Part shown: positions 1 through 12,362 of the stretch, in pieces
Position numbering within the stretch: position 1 is the first letter of the stretch
Layout: every line of letters starts with the position of its first letter
Source: Acanthamoeba castellanii str. Neff
Lineage: Eukaryota > Discosea > Longamoebia > Acanthamoebidae
Direction: 5' to 3'
Assembly (NCBI RefSeq): GCF_000313135.1
Contig: NW_004457442.1
Location: forward strand, 536,778 to 600,777
DNA: 64,000 nt
Made by a program: the position numbers and the translations under genes
Notes under the pieces: generated by a model
What the model was told of the DNA's origin: nothing
Seen by the model: the letters and a program-made list of their open reading frames with translations, nothing else
Database searches by the model: none

Positions 1-2105
1 ATGCCCGCCAGCGACGTACTTGCCCCCCACTTGCCCCCCCCCGCGCGGGGCCGAATTGCCATCGCTGACCACCTCTCCGCCGGCGCAGCGAGTGAAGGAG
101 GTCCTGGAAACATTTAAGGTGGCTGCCAGCCTGGGTCCCGAATCGCTGGGCGCTTACGGTAGCTCAGAGCTCGTCCTCCTTCATGTCACCACCAGCCACC
201 ACCACTGTGCTCACTGTGGCTCGTTTGTTGACAGTGATCTCGATGTGCCGCACCGCGTCGGACATCCTCGCCGTCGAACTCCTCCAGAAGGAGGCCGGTA
301 CCGCCGCCTCGCTTGCCACACACCACCGCACACACCGCACACGCGCACACACGGGAGGGCTGACATGTTTGCTTTGGCTTGGCCCAAAAGGGAACAAGCA
401 CCCGCAGAGGGTGGTGCCGCTGTTCGAGACGGTGGACGATCTCCGCAACTCGGCGCCCGTCATGCGTCGGCTGTTCTCCAACGACTGGTACCGGACCCAC
501 ATCAAGGGCCGCCAGGAGATCATGATCGGCTACTCCGACTCAGCCAAGGACGCCGGTCGCCTCACCTCTGGTACGCACCGTTGTTGTGACTGTTGACTCA
601 TTTACTTGACTTTGACTTTGACTCGACTCGACTTGACTTTTTGGTTGGTTGGTATGATTGGTATGCAGCGTGGGAGCTGTACAAGGCCCAGGAGGCCCTG
701 CTCAAGCTATGCGAGGAATTCGGGGTGAAGCTCACCCTCTTCCACGGCCGCGGCGGCACGGTCGGTCGCGGCGGCGGCCCGTCGTACCTCGCCATCCAGT
801 CCCAGCCGCCGGGCACCCTGGCCGGCCGCCTGCGTGTGACCGAGCAGGGCGAGATGATCCAGTCCCAGTTCGGCCTGCCCGGCATCGCCTACCGCACGCT
901 CGAGGTCTACGTCACGGCCACGCTCAAGACCCGCTTCCTCCCGCCCGTCAGGCCCACCCCGCGCTGGTGCGAAATCATGGACCGCCTCTCCGCCACCGCC
1001 TGCGACGCCTATCGCGCCGTACGATCGTCACCCGCCACTCAACAACCATGTCCATTACCTAATCGCGCGCGTGTGTCGTGTGTGTCGTGTGTCGTGTCGT
1101 GTGTCGTGATAACAGTTGATTCGGGGCAACCCGCGGTTCGTGGAGTACTTCCGGGCGGCGACGCCGTCGGGCGAGCTGTCGTACCTGAACATCGGGAGCC
1201 GGCCGGCCAAGCGGAACGTGCAGGGCGGCATCGAGTCGCTGCGGGCCATCCCGTGGATCTTCGCCTGGACCCAGACCCGCCTGCTGCTGCCCGCGTGGCT
1301 GGGCGTCGGCGAGGCCCTCGAGCTGGCGGCCCAGGAGGGCCTGGGCGAGGAGCTCAAGACCATGTACGCCGAGTGGCCCTTCTTCCAGTCCACCGTCGAT
1401 CTCGTCGAGATGGTCCTCTCGTACGTCTTTCTCTTTTCTTGTTCTTCTTCGTTGCGTCCTGTCACTGACTGTGTGTGTCGTGTGTCGTGTGTGTCGTGTG
1501 TGTCGTGTGTGTCGTGTGTGTCGTGCGTCGTGCGTCGTGCGTCGTGTGCGGATATTTCTTGAATTTGAAGGAAGGGAGACCCGGAGATTGCGGCGCGGTA
1601 CAACGAAGTGTTGGTGCCGCCGGAGCTGCAGGAGATGGGCCACCAGCTGGTCCAGAAGTTCAACTTCACCGCCACCCACATCCTCTCCGTACCGCCCGCT
1701 ACTTTCTACTCTCTACCGTTCCTTGCATACCACTCACTCACTCACGCACTCGCCCACGCGGCTTTGTGTGTGTCGTGGTCGCGCGTTCGTTCGACCGCAC
1801 CACCAGTTGACCGGCCACAAGGTGCTGCAGGAGTCCAATCCCCTTCTGCTCGAGTCGATCAACCTGCGTCGCGGCTTTGTCGATCCCATCAACTTGATCC
1901 AGGTACCCAATTCTTCTTCTTCTTCTTCTTCTTCTTCTTCTGTTTCCAGCGTTGAGTAACGCGTGTGTTGTGTGTGTTGCACCAACAGGTGGAGATCCTG
2001 CGCCGAATGCGTGAGGGCAAGGACGGGCAGGTGGACGAGGTCCTGCTCGACGCCTTCATCATCACCATCAACGGTATCGCTGCGGGCATGAGGAACACCG
2101 GCTAA
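1..2105 (+). CDS. ppc: Phosphoenolpyruvate carboxylase, 3' part (5' end outside window)
   Basis: Carboxylates phosphoenolpyruvate with bicarbonate to oxaloacetate, an anaplerotic cytosolic step. Nine exon segments join in one frame: 1-15, 89-158, 235-297, 391-570, 669-1018, 1116-1420, 1571-1688, 1807-1902 and 1989-2105, giving the last 437 residues. Recognisable family blocks are [13 protein letters not shown], the glycine-rich loop [31 protein letters not shown] and the conserved C-terminus ending [10 protein letters not shown]. The C-terminal Gly is typical of the family. The sequence starts inside the gene; the ATG at base 1 is in frame but is an internal codon, since about half of a normal 900-residue enzyme is missing upstream. 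Introns are short and partly CGTGT-rich. Confidence 0.95.
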
Positions 2106-2367
2106 ACCCACCCTTCGCCCACACTTGTTAACGCGGTTGGGTTGGAATCTCCCAGTTATTATGACTCGGATTTTCCTTGTCAGGAATTTTGCCTGGTGGA
2201 TTCCTGTTTTTATATACATTCTGTGCTGTTTTATTCATACTACCTTCCCTGGCCAATCATACATCATTGGGGGGCTGTTGTTGTTGTTGTTGGCAATTGT
2301 TCGCGCTCTTCTCTCACCTTCCACATCGAACTGGCATCATGATGATGGTGACTCGAGTCGACGCCTC

Positions 2368-3833
2368 TCAGAGGCCGGCGCCTTCCTCTTCGTCCATGGC
2401 GAACCCGCCGATCCTGGCCTCGTTCGACGAGAAGAACTGGCGGAAGCTCGTGAAGAACCCTGCCATTGGGGGGGGGAGGAGTAGAGTAAGCAAACGTGGC
2501 CGTGCGTGGCGCGTGTGCGGTGCGGTGCGAGGCCGTACCTTCGGATGGGAGCTTCTTCCAAAATTGATAGCAGTAGTTGAGGATGAACAGCTGTGGCCAA
2601 CGAAGAGAGAGCAACGTGAGCGACAACAAATCGATTCGTGTGTGTGTGTGCGTGTGTGCGTGTGTGTGTGCGTGTGTGCGTGTGTGTGTGCGTGTGCACG
2701 CGTGTGCGTGTGTGTGTGCGTGTGTGCGTGTGTGCGTGTGTGCGTGTGTGCGTGTGTGCGTGCGGCGAGACAGGGAGAGAATGAGACGGTACCTCGCCGA
2801 CCAGAAAGAGGAATCCGATGACAAGGATGCTGCCCTGAATGGTGTGGTTGAGCAGCTCGAGCAGCATGAACACCACCATCAGCATCACGTTGAGGCACAC
2901 CAACGTCATGAACTGTGTGTGTTGTGTGTTGTGTGTGCGTTGTGTGTGTGTGTGTGTGTGTGTGGCGTTCGAATTAATCAAGCGTTAGGCTGTGGGGAGG
3001 AATGATCGCGTGTGTAGGAAGCACGAGGGCATACGGCGAGGGTGAGGCGGGCGCTGTAGGCAAAGGCGCCCCACAGACCGACAGCTGCCACGCCCAGGTT
3101 GGGAAAGATCATCCACTTGAACGTGGGCAGCAGGATGTAGACCAGGCACATCATCTGCACCATCACGACACGCAACACGCAACAAGCGACACGCACACAG
3201 CACGAGTAGGATGTCGCACGTGCAGTAGTGGTAAGGGGACGCTCAGAGGTGTAGACCGAGATGGATGGATCGATGGATGGATGAAAAGCGTAGATGGATT
3301 GGTGGGGACGCGCGTACGAGATGGACGAGGGCGATAATCTTGATTGTGGCGGCCATGGTACGGATCTCGATAAAGGCGCCGTATGGAGAAGGTTCGACGA
3401 CCTGGTGCGTATCGAGGTCGATTCGCGGCATGGGAGCTGCGTAGCGCGCCTCCGAGCCATCCATCGAGTAAGAAGAGGAAGCTGCAGATGATGTGGTGCT
3501 CACAGCATCGTTGCTTGTTGTAGTACTGGCACCGCCAGCCCTTCCAATCGACATCGCTGACTTGGCAGGTACGGCCAGCGCTGAGGTCAGCTTCATATCG
3601 CCATTGCGAATCGAGTAGGAGGGCTGAGGCTGCTGCTTCTTGTCCTGCTCATCTCCGTTCTGCGATGCTCGTCCCTTCTGGCGGTTCTCTTTGAGTAAAA
3701 TCTCGACTTCAACGTCCTCTTCGGGGGTCTCCTCGACCGTGAATTCATCTTCATCCTCGCCAAACTCTGCTGCCCAGTCGATTTCAGCCGGCTGCGCCTT
3801 CACCGCGCCGAGCTTCATGTTAATGGGACGCAC
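2368..3833 (-). CDS. Hypothetical multi-pass membrane protein, about 299 aa
   Basis: Five exons (3833-3318, 3154-3035, 2912-2793, 2590-2539, 2459-2368) close in frame. The first about 170 residues are soluble, acidic ([20 protein letters not shown]) and Ser/Thr-rich. The rest holds about four hydrophobic segments: around [55 protein letters not shown] and [12 protein letters not shown] short tail rich in Phe and acid residues follows. An in-frame Met at 3818 (MKLGAVKAQ) is a second possible start. I do not recognise the family. It is divergent from the RNA-binding gene on the right, with 154 bp between start codons, and convergent with the PEP carboxylase gene on the left. An intron at 2591-2792 is a long TGTGCG repeat. 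Confidence 0.7.
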
Positions 3834-3987
3834 TGAGGATCGATCACCTGATGTGCGGACGAAAGCTCTTTGCTGTTCACCAAATTGTTTGTTCTTTGTC
3901 AGATTATTTCGAAATGTTTACGAAACAAAAACGACAAAAGAAAAAGAGCAACAATCTCGTGAATTGCAATTAGTTTCGGCCATCATA
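3834..3987. promoter_or_regulatory. Short shared upstream region of a divergent gene pair
   Basis: Only 154 bp separate the start codons of the membrane protein (-) and the RRM protein (+), so both promoters and 5' UTRs must lie here or overlap coding sequence. The stretch is more AT-rich than the flanking exons. No motif is clear enough to name. Confidence 0.4.
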
Positions 3988-5233
3988 ATGGATGAAGCCA
4001 GCGCGCCGCAGTGGGCCACAAGTAACGAAGCACCCGCGCCGGTGCAGGTACATCTTCGCAAAATTGATTGCGCTATTACCTAATTCTGTACTAATTCCAT
4101 CAAATGAAGCCGCCCTTCGACATGGACCTCAATTTGAATGATATGCCGCCTGAGGATTCGGCGACGCGTGCCCCTAGCCCGCCCCCTACCGCACAGCCAG
4201 TGATCAAGTCGCCGTCGCAACTGAGCATTGCTTCCTATCGGGAGAGAAAGGAGCACGAAGCCGCCATGCGCGCCGCAACTGCAGCCCCCTCACCAACATC
4301 TCCCATCCATAATCAGCATGCTGCCGATAGCAGCCCTCATTCCATCCTCTACCTCCTCCAAGACCAGGGGCCTTCGTCATCACATGGAGTCATCAGCGAT
4401 CAGGGGATGTTTTCGTTCCTGCCCAAGGGTCTGGATCAGACGTTCGCCTTCTCCACCTCGCACCTCCCCTCCTTCGTCAGCTCTTCTTCAGCCTCTACTT
4501 CGCAATCATTCCCTGCCACGACTTCCATTTCGACCGAGCCCACAGAATCTCGCGAGCCGATTCGAGTAGCGGGTGAGCCCTTGCATGTCGAGCAAGTGGA
4601 GAAATCAGCAGCACCAGAGGAGGCGAGATCAGTGGATGAGAGCCACGGTGTAGAGCAATCGATCGCGACACATCAGCAGCAGCAACAACAAGAGATTGCC
4701 GTCTCGCCATCATCTCCACCCCTTCCACTCGCGGCATCAACATCTCAGCCCACCGAACCGGCCAAGGTGGCCGCACCAGTGGAGCGAAAGGACGAGTCAC
4801 GCGCGGATGCCGAGGAGGGACCTCCAGCCGACGCCACCGGTCCTACTCAGGCGGAGGCCGCCAGCGCCACGGGCAACGCCCCAGAGCAGCTGGCCGAGCC
4901 ATCTGAGATCGCCCAGCAGACGTCCACCGAACCATCATCACAGTCCTCTTCACAGTCACAGTCACAGACCTCTTCTTCTCCTCCTCCTCCTTCTTCTCCT
5001 TCTGCTTCCTCTTCTTCGTCCGACACGTCGGCTACCACATCATCCGCCGCTTCGACCGCCGCTTCTGCGGATCAGACCTCCACCGCGGCAGAGACCGCGC
5101 AAGCGGAGGTTCCGCCCGAGTCGGCGGCGGTCGCCAGCGCCAGCGCCGAGCCCGCTGCCGTTCCCTCATCGAAGCCCGAGCCGGTGCAGCCCGAATCTGG
5201 GTCTGCCGCTGCCGCTGACGGTGGTGAGAGCTT

Positions 5234-5266
<33 letters not shown>

Positions 5267-5757
5267 TGCTGCCGCCGCGGCCTCGGGCAAGCCGCCTCGT
5301 GGGTCGGAGGTGTTCGTGGGCGGACTCGGCAAGGACGTCAACGAAGCCGACCTCTACTCGGCCTTTGCCAACGTGGGCGAAATTTTCGAGGTGCGTGTGC
5401 GTGTGCGGTGTGTGTCGTGCGCCATTCCATCGATGTCGAGGCTTGCTTATTTTTTGACCTGCCGCGTCGACAGATTCGGCTGATGAAGGACGCGACCACG
5501 GGCGAGTCGAAGGGCTACGCCTTCGTACGGTTCACGAGCCCCAAGTTTGCCAAGCTGGCCGTCCAGCAGGTCGACGGCGCGGTGCTCAAGGGCCGCAAGG
5601 TCGGAGTAGTGCACTCCAACGACAACCAGACCCTCTTTCTGGGCCACCTCGACAAGGACTGGCGGCAAGACGACCTCGATCAGCACCTCCGCGATGCCAA
5701 GATCAAGGGCGTCACCACAATCACCCTCATGAAGGTATTGCAATCGCTTCGTCGTCA

Positions 5758-5791
<34 letters not shown>

Positions 5792-8262
5792 CACACACAA
5801 CACACACAACACACACAACACACACACGACCTTCATGCGATCGTATACACGATCGCATGACACTAACGGTATTTCAATCGCCCAGGATACGACGAACATG
5901 GCACGAAATCGCGGCTTCGCGTTTGTCGAGTTCAGCTCGCACGAGGAGGCGGCCAAGGCCCATGCCAAGATCATGAAGCCCGGCTTCCGGCTCGCTGGTA
6001 GGGTCGCCACGTCAGTTCTTCTGTTTCTACGATTGCTCTGCTCACGTGTGTGTGTGTGTGTGTGTGTAGATGTCGACGTGAAGGTGGATTGGGCCGAACC
6101 GCTGAACGAGCCGAGTGAAGAGGTGATGTCCAAGGTCAAGTCCATCTACGTGTGCAACCTGCCGGTGGACGTCAACGACGACCTCATCCGCTCGCTTTTT
6201 GCCGAGTTTGGCGAGATCGAGCGCATCGTCCTCTCCAAAAACCTCAAGTCTGCCCGCAGGTACGCACGCAGTACTCCTGACTCTTCTTCTTCTTCCAGTT
6301 GACGCTCCCCAATTCTCCTTATAACATTTTTCTTCTTTCATCAACTCAACGCAGAGACGATTTTGCATTTGTGAACTACACCGAACGATCCGCTGCGCTG
6401 GCGGCCATCGACGCGCGGCACGGCTACAAAGTCGATGGTTGGTCCCCACCACCACCACCACCACCACCAGTGCCTCGTACACGTCACCTAAATATGTCGA
6501 CTAATAACGTACGTGTGCGCACGCAGACGACCACGTGCTGGATGTCACCTTGGCCAAGCCCGTGACCGAGCAGGACAAGCAGAGGGACAAGGCGTTCGGC
6601 GCGCGGGGCGGGCGCGACGGCCAGTACCAGTACGACCGGAGCGGCCGGGGCGGTGGCATGGTCGGACGCGGCAGTGCCAGCCGAGGCGGCGGACTCGGCG
6701 GTCGTGGCGGCGGCGGCGACTTTCCAGGAATGCGAGGCGGCTATCGCGATCATCGCGGCGGCCGCGGCGGCGGCTTCGACAGCGGCTACTCGCCGGATCG
6801 CCGAGGGACCCCGCGCGTAGGCCGTGGCGGTCGCGACTGGGAAGGGCCGCCGAGCTATCCCCCGCCCCCGCCTCACGGGTCGCCCTACGGCGGCGGCAAC
6901 GATGGCCGCGACTTCCGCGGAGGCCACCGCGGCGGCGGACGCTTCGGCGACTCGCGAGGACCCCGGTACGATCGACAGCCCGACCACTACGGCCGATGTA
7001 CGCCCACTCCACCACTGTTTTTTTTGTTGAGAATTTGTGTGCATTCCTGACATATTTGTGGGGTTGGTACTCGGGTGCAGATGACGATGGGATGATGGGC
7101 GGCCCCTCGGGCTTCGAAGCCCCGCCGAGCGCGCCGCTGCCCTACGTGCCGCCCGGGGTATGTGTGCCACAGCACCGCAATACCAGTTCTCCTTGGAATG
7201 CGCTCTGATGCTGGAATGCGTGCTATGTATACAGGCTCCGAGAGGCGGGTACGCTGGCGCGCGAGGAGGCTACAGGGGCGGAGGCATGGTGGGCGCACCA
7301 CCCCCGCTGCTTCCCCAACACCAGCCGTACGCCGCACCGCCGCCGCCGCCGCACATGGCGGGCGCCGCTCCGGACTACGACCCGGCCACTGGTCGGAAGC
7401 GGCGGTTCGGCGAGGTCGGGATGGGCGGCGCTGGCCGGGGCGGACGTCCCGGCGCCGGACCCGGATTTGCGCGGGCCACGCGACACAAGCCCGACGAGGG
7501 CCAGCCGTGGCATCCGGGCATGGAGTCCGTACCGCAGCCGCCACTTCCTCAGCCCGTGCCGCACCACGTACGCCCTCTCGTGCTGCGTGTGCGTGTTTCG
7601 TTTTAAAATTTGTGTTCATTTTTTGTCATTTCCCGGCTGTAACAGGGCGCGTGGGGCGACATGTCCGCGCAGCAGCCACACATGCCAATGGGACAGCATC
7701 CGTCGATGTCCTCGCAGCCGCACGCACAGCATCAGTACCGACCGCAGCCTGCCGGCGGCGGCTGGGGCCAACAGCCCACGGCAGCCTATGGCGCTCAGCA
7801 CACGCCGCAAGCCTATCCGAGCTATCCGCAGGTACGACGCACGCACACGCACCACCGCACACGCAAAGTCTGACTGATGGTTGTCGTCAGCAGCCGTCGG
7901 CCATGGGATATCCCGCAGCCGCCGCGCAGCAGCCCTACGGATACGCGCAACAGACCGCCTACACGGCGTACCAGACGCCGCAGCCCTACGCCGCAGCGGC
8001 ACAGCCAAACGTCTACGGCACGCCGATGCCGCCGCAGCAACAGCAGCACGCCGCCTATACCGCCTACCCCACGGCTCAGCCCTACGCGGCCGCGGGCCAA
8101 CCCTACGTCGGCGCTGCGACGCAGCAGCAGGCCTACGCCACCGGTGCGACCGCCGCCTATCCGGGCGCGCAGCAGATGGGGAGCTACTACGGGCACACGG
8201 CGACTGTCGTCACCGCACCGCCGCCTCAGCCGTCGTCGGGCCAGCAGCCGACGCGGCAGTGA
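3988..8262 (+). CDS. hnRNP Q/R-like RNA-binding protein with three RRMs and a Gly/Arg and Gln/Tyr-rich tail
   Basis: Eleven exons (3988-4047, 4110-5390, 5474-5734, 5886-5997, 6070-6259, 6355-6437, 6527-6997, 7081-7157, 7235-7567, 7646-7831, 7891-8262) give 1141 residues in frame. Residues 1 to about 410 are low complexity (Ser, Gln, Pro, Ala). Three consecutive RRMs follow: the first with VFVGGLGKDV as RNP2 and KGYAFVRFTS as RNP1, the second with TLFLGHL and RGFAFVEFSS, the third with IYVCNLPV and DFAFVNYTE. This triple array is the layout of the SYNCRIP/hnRNP R family, which binds mRNA in nucleus and cytoplasm. The tail carries RGG repeats and then a Gln/Tyr/Ala/Pro prion-like region. The start at 3988 gives a 20-residue first exon in phase with the next; the Met at 4104 would fall inside the first intron. 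Confidence 0.85.
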
Positions 8263-9023
8263 TCCAGAAGAGCGATCGCGTAGGTACACTCCGCTTCTCT
8301 CTCTCTCTCTCTGCATTCATTCTACTTCGTGACACTGGCGGCGGGAGTGGGTGGGCCGCTGAGATGGCGCTCTACGTGGTGGTGGTGGTGGTGGTTTTGC
8401 TTCTACTACTGATGGTGGTGGTGCTCATCTGGATTAACCGCACGCTTCTCACCCTCTCCTCTCTTTAGACACATAACTTGCACTCTAGAAGAGTTAGATG
8501 ATGATGATGATCCAAACTCTCTGAATTGATGCGAAATCGGCCAAATTACTCGGCCGCCCACTACTGGACAGAAGAGTGGAGAACACGATCACTTCCTTGC
8601 TTTATTCTATCTGTCTATCTCTTGTTTCTTCCTCCTTGTTAGACATGTTTTGTTTATTCTTCTCTAAATTGTGTGTGCATGAACTCCAAAAGGTGCACAA
8701 AATTGCCTTGGTTGATGTTGGTTGTGTGATGTGGGTACTGAAGCGTGGCGTACGCTCCCCAACAATCGCCGATTGCCTTGGATCAGCTGAACATCAACCT
8801 GCTGCGAAACTTGACATCACTAATGAGGAATTCGTGGAATGCTGACTCGCCAGAGCGTGCGCTTCGTCCAATTCCTTGGTTGGAATTTTTGGTGGCCGAA
8901 CTTTTTTTTGTTTTTCCTCACGCCGAGAACAACCAGCCAACGAGGTTTTCGATCTCGTGGTCTATTTTCGATCTTTGGCCAAAGTACTCCATCTTTCTCA
9001 GACCTCAACCTTCTTGTCACACC
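8263..9023. other. Intergenic region, no gene seen
   Basis: About 760 bp between the RRM gene stop and the first Met of the PNP fusion. It contains a (TC)n run near 8298, a (GTG)n run near 8378 and AT-richer sequence toward 9020. Small ORFs here have no recognisable sequence or splice partners. It presumably holds a 3' UTR and the next promoter. Confidence 0.5.
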
Positions 9024-10090
9024 ATGGCTGCTTCCTCCGACGCTCCTTATGATGTACGCAATCGGCTCGGGGCGTGACCCTTCTTTTAATGTAACGTCGA
9101 ATCTTTTAATTAATGGCGATTCCGTCTCCGGCGCGACTTCAAATCCATGATCACATCACTATAATATTATCAAATAATATATTGCATTTGTCCTGCTGTG
9201 GTCTCACTCTCTTTGCCCCTTCCCTCTCCCATGCGGTAACCGACCAATAAACTGTTTTTTAATTTTATTTTTGGAATCTCACACAATCGCGATTTTTGTT
9301 CTTCTCCATCTTTGTTCATGCTCCGGCCATGGTGGCGTGTTCTCCCTGCGCGCGGCCGTCATCGCACAGACGCAACGGTTTGCCGACGAAGTGCGCGAGG
9401 CTGCCGACTTTGTGCGCGGCGTGCTGGGCGAGGCCGAGGTGGCCCTCGTGCTCGGCAGCGGCCTGAACGGCTTCATCGACGTGCTCGAAGACCGCAAGGA
9501 GCTGCCCTACGCCGAGATTCCCCACATGCCCACCACCACCGTCAAGGGACACTTTGGTCGGTTGGCCTCGGGCAAGGTTGGCGGGCTCAAGGTCCGCTCG
9601 CGCCACCCTCTTCTCCACCATCGCCTTCCTGCTGTTGTCAAGCCGTTGTTGAGTCGTTGATGATGTGGTGATGATGTCTATGATGATGATGATGATGATG
9701 ATTGTGATGGTGTTGATGATGGTTCAGATCTTCTGCTTGGCCGGCCGATCGCACGCGTACGAGGGCAAGAACATGTACCAGCTGACGTTCACGGCGCGTC
9801 TGATGCGCGCGCTCGGCTGCCAGATCCTCATCGCCACCAACGCCTCCGGCGGGTGCGGCGAGGGCATGGTGCCCGGCTGCCTGATGGTCATCACCGACCA
9901 CATCAACCTGTTCCACCGCAACCCGGTCGCTGGTACGAGCGCCGCTTCATTTGGCGTTTTTTTAGTTTCTTTTTCTCAACCACCGCACACGCACGCGCAC
10001 ATGGCACACGCCGCAGAAACTTTTGAGGATCGCGCCCTGGGCGTGCGCCGACCGGACCTCTCCACACTCTACAGGTAAGCTTTTGTGCGT

Positions 10091-10134
<44 letters not shown>

Positions 10135-10415
10135 GCGTGTGTGTGTGCGTGTGTGTGCTGTCGTATGCGTGAACACACATTTCACATTTTTTGTTTTGTT
10201 ATATTGATTTTTTTCCTGTGTCCCATCGCCAGCCCGCGTCTGAGGGAGAAGGCGCTGAGCACGGCCGAGAAGCTCAAACTCAAGCTGTTCCAGGGCGTCT
10301 ACGTGAGCGTGTGCGGCCCGTGCTACGAAACCCCGGCCGAGGTCCAGTCCGGCCGTGCCCTCGGTACACCTCCCCCCACGACACGACACACGACACACGC
10401 GCGCGCGTACACACA

Positions 10416-10447
<32 letters not shown>

Positions 10448-12303
10448 CACCATAGCTCGTGCACCGTCCTCTGCGCAACTTTTGACTGATGAACGTGTCG
10501 TGTTGCGTGTCGTGTCGTGTCGTGTCGTGTCTGTAGGCGGCAGCGCGTTCGGCATGAGCACGATTCCGGAGGTGGTTGCGGCGCGCAGCGTGGGCATGGA
10601 AGTGTTCGCCATGTCTCTCATCACCAACCTCGCCGCCGNNNNNNNNNNNNNNNNNNNNNNNNNNNNNNNNNNNNNNNNNNNNNNNNNNNNNNNNNNNNNN
10701 NNNNNNNNNNNNNNNNNNNNNNNNNNNNNNNNNNNNNNNNNNNNNNNNNNNNNNNNNNNNNNNNNNNNNNNNNNNNNNNNNNNNNNNNNNNNNNNNNNNN
10801 NNNNNNNNNNNNNNNNNNNNNNNNNNNNNNNNNNNNNNNNNNNNNNNNNNNNNNNNNNNNNNNNNNNNNNNNNNNNNNNNNNNNNNNNNNNNNNNNNNNN
10901 NTGGTGGCAGACGTGGCCGGTCCGGGGTTCGTGAACTTCATGCAGGAGTTCATTCGGGGCATCAGGCCCGAGGTCCAGCCGGAGCGTGCCTACAACGCCA
11001 CATTCCTCCCGCGCAAGCACGAGGACCCCGAGGCCAACTTTACCGCGCCGCTCCCGCCGCCCATCATCGCGCCGGCCACCGGCGCCCAAGTCAACGCCGC
11101 CGCCGACTACGTGCTCGCCCATGGTACCGTGTCGTGTCGCGCGTGTGTGCGATGTGTGCGATGCGTGCGGTGTGTGCGGTGTGTGTTGTGTGTCGTGTGC
11201 GGTGTGTCGTGTCTGATTTGAACTATGGCGCGTAGGGGTTGGTGAGGGCAACACGCTGGCGGATGTGGGTCTCTATTTTGCGCCGAGCCACGGCGCGGGT
11301 CTGGTCAAGCGACTCACGGACGCTCGCGCCATCCCCTACCGGGACATCCCCCACTTCCCCTCCATTAGCCCTTCCTGTACGTTCCCTCCGCCGCACACGC
11401 ACACACCACCGCACACGCACCACCGCACACGACACACGACACACGCACCACCGCACACACGACACACGACAGCCACACGCGCACACAGGAAATTCTTAGA
11501 ATTCTCCTCCGTTTGCATACAGCGCGACTGGGCGAGCTGGTGGTGGGCGCGCTGGCCGGGGGTCAGCGGGTGGTGGTGCTACACAAGAACGCCTTGGAGG
11601 GGTTCTCGTGCGAGGAGTCGGTCTTTGTCGCGCGCCTCCTCCGCGTGCTGGGCGTGTCCACTCTCGTTCACACCCTCATCGCCGGTACGCACCGCACTCG
11701 CCTTTGTCAAAGAGCGCACACGCACACGCACTTGGTTGACTTGGCACACGCCGCACACGCGACCAATGGCACGACACGCGCACAGAAAAACGCGATGCCG
11801 AAGCGAAGGTGGATGACGTGGCGGTGCTGGTGGACGCGCTGGACTTCACGTCCATCCACCCGTGGACCCACAACAACCCCCTGCGGCCCATTCAGCACGC
11901 CCGCCTCTTCAACGTCCAGCCGTACGCCCACGCCACAAGTTTCACTTGCTTGCATTCTTTACTCTTCTTTTTTATTGCATTCCGCGCATAGCTCATAACA
12001 TGTTTTGCATTCCATACTGCTGCATTCCAATGTGTGTGGCGCAAGCACAGGCTCCAGGCCGGCGTGGCGAAGGCATTCGAGGCGCAGGGCGTGAAGGTCG
12101 GTGAGGCCGCCTACATGGCCTTCCAGGGGCCCTCGCTCCCGAGCAACGCCGAAGCCGCCATCGCACACAAGATCGGCTGCCCGCTCGTCGGCACCGCTTC
12201 ACTGTACCCCCCCCCCTCCCGCGTCGCCTCTCTGCCCTCGTTGCCGCACTCTTTGCTTTCGGGTCCACTCACCGCCTGATTGTGTGTCGTGTGTCGTGTC
12301 GTG

Positions 12304-12362
<59 letters not shown>

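Noticed and set aside
2636..2981. Long ORFs on both strands coding Cys/Val or His/Thr repeats
   Set aside because: They are translations of TGTGCG/ACACGC simple sequence in introns of the membrane-protein gene; the same artefact recurs in many introns such as 10.1, 12.3, 30.6 and 56.7 kb.
4495..5341. Minus-strand Ala/Ser/Asp-rich ORFs opposite the RRM gene
   Set aside because: Shadow frames of low-complexity Ser/Ala/Gln coding sequence; no splice or domain evidence.
8576..9077. Plus-strand ORFs between the RRM gene and the PNP gene
   Set aside because: Hydrophobic or mixed composition without codon bias or splice partners; more likely UTR.
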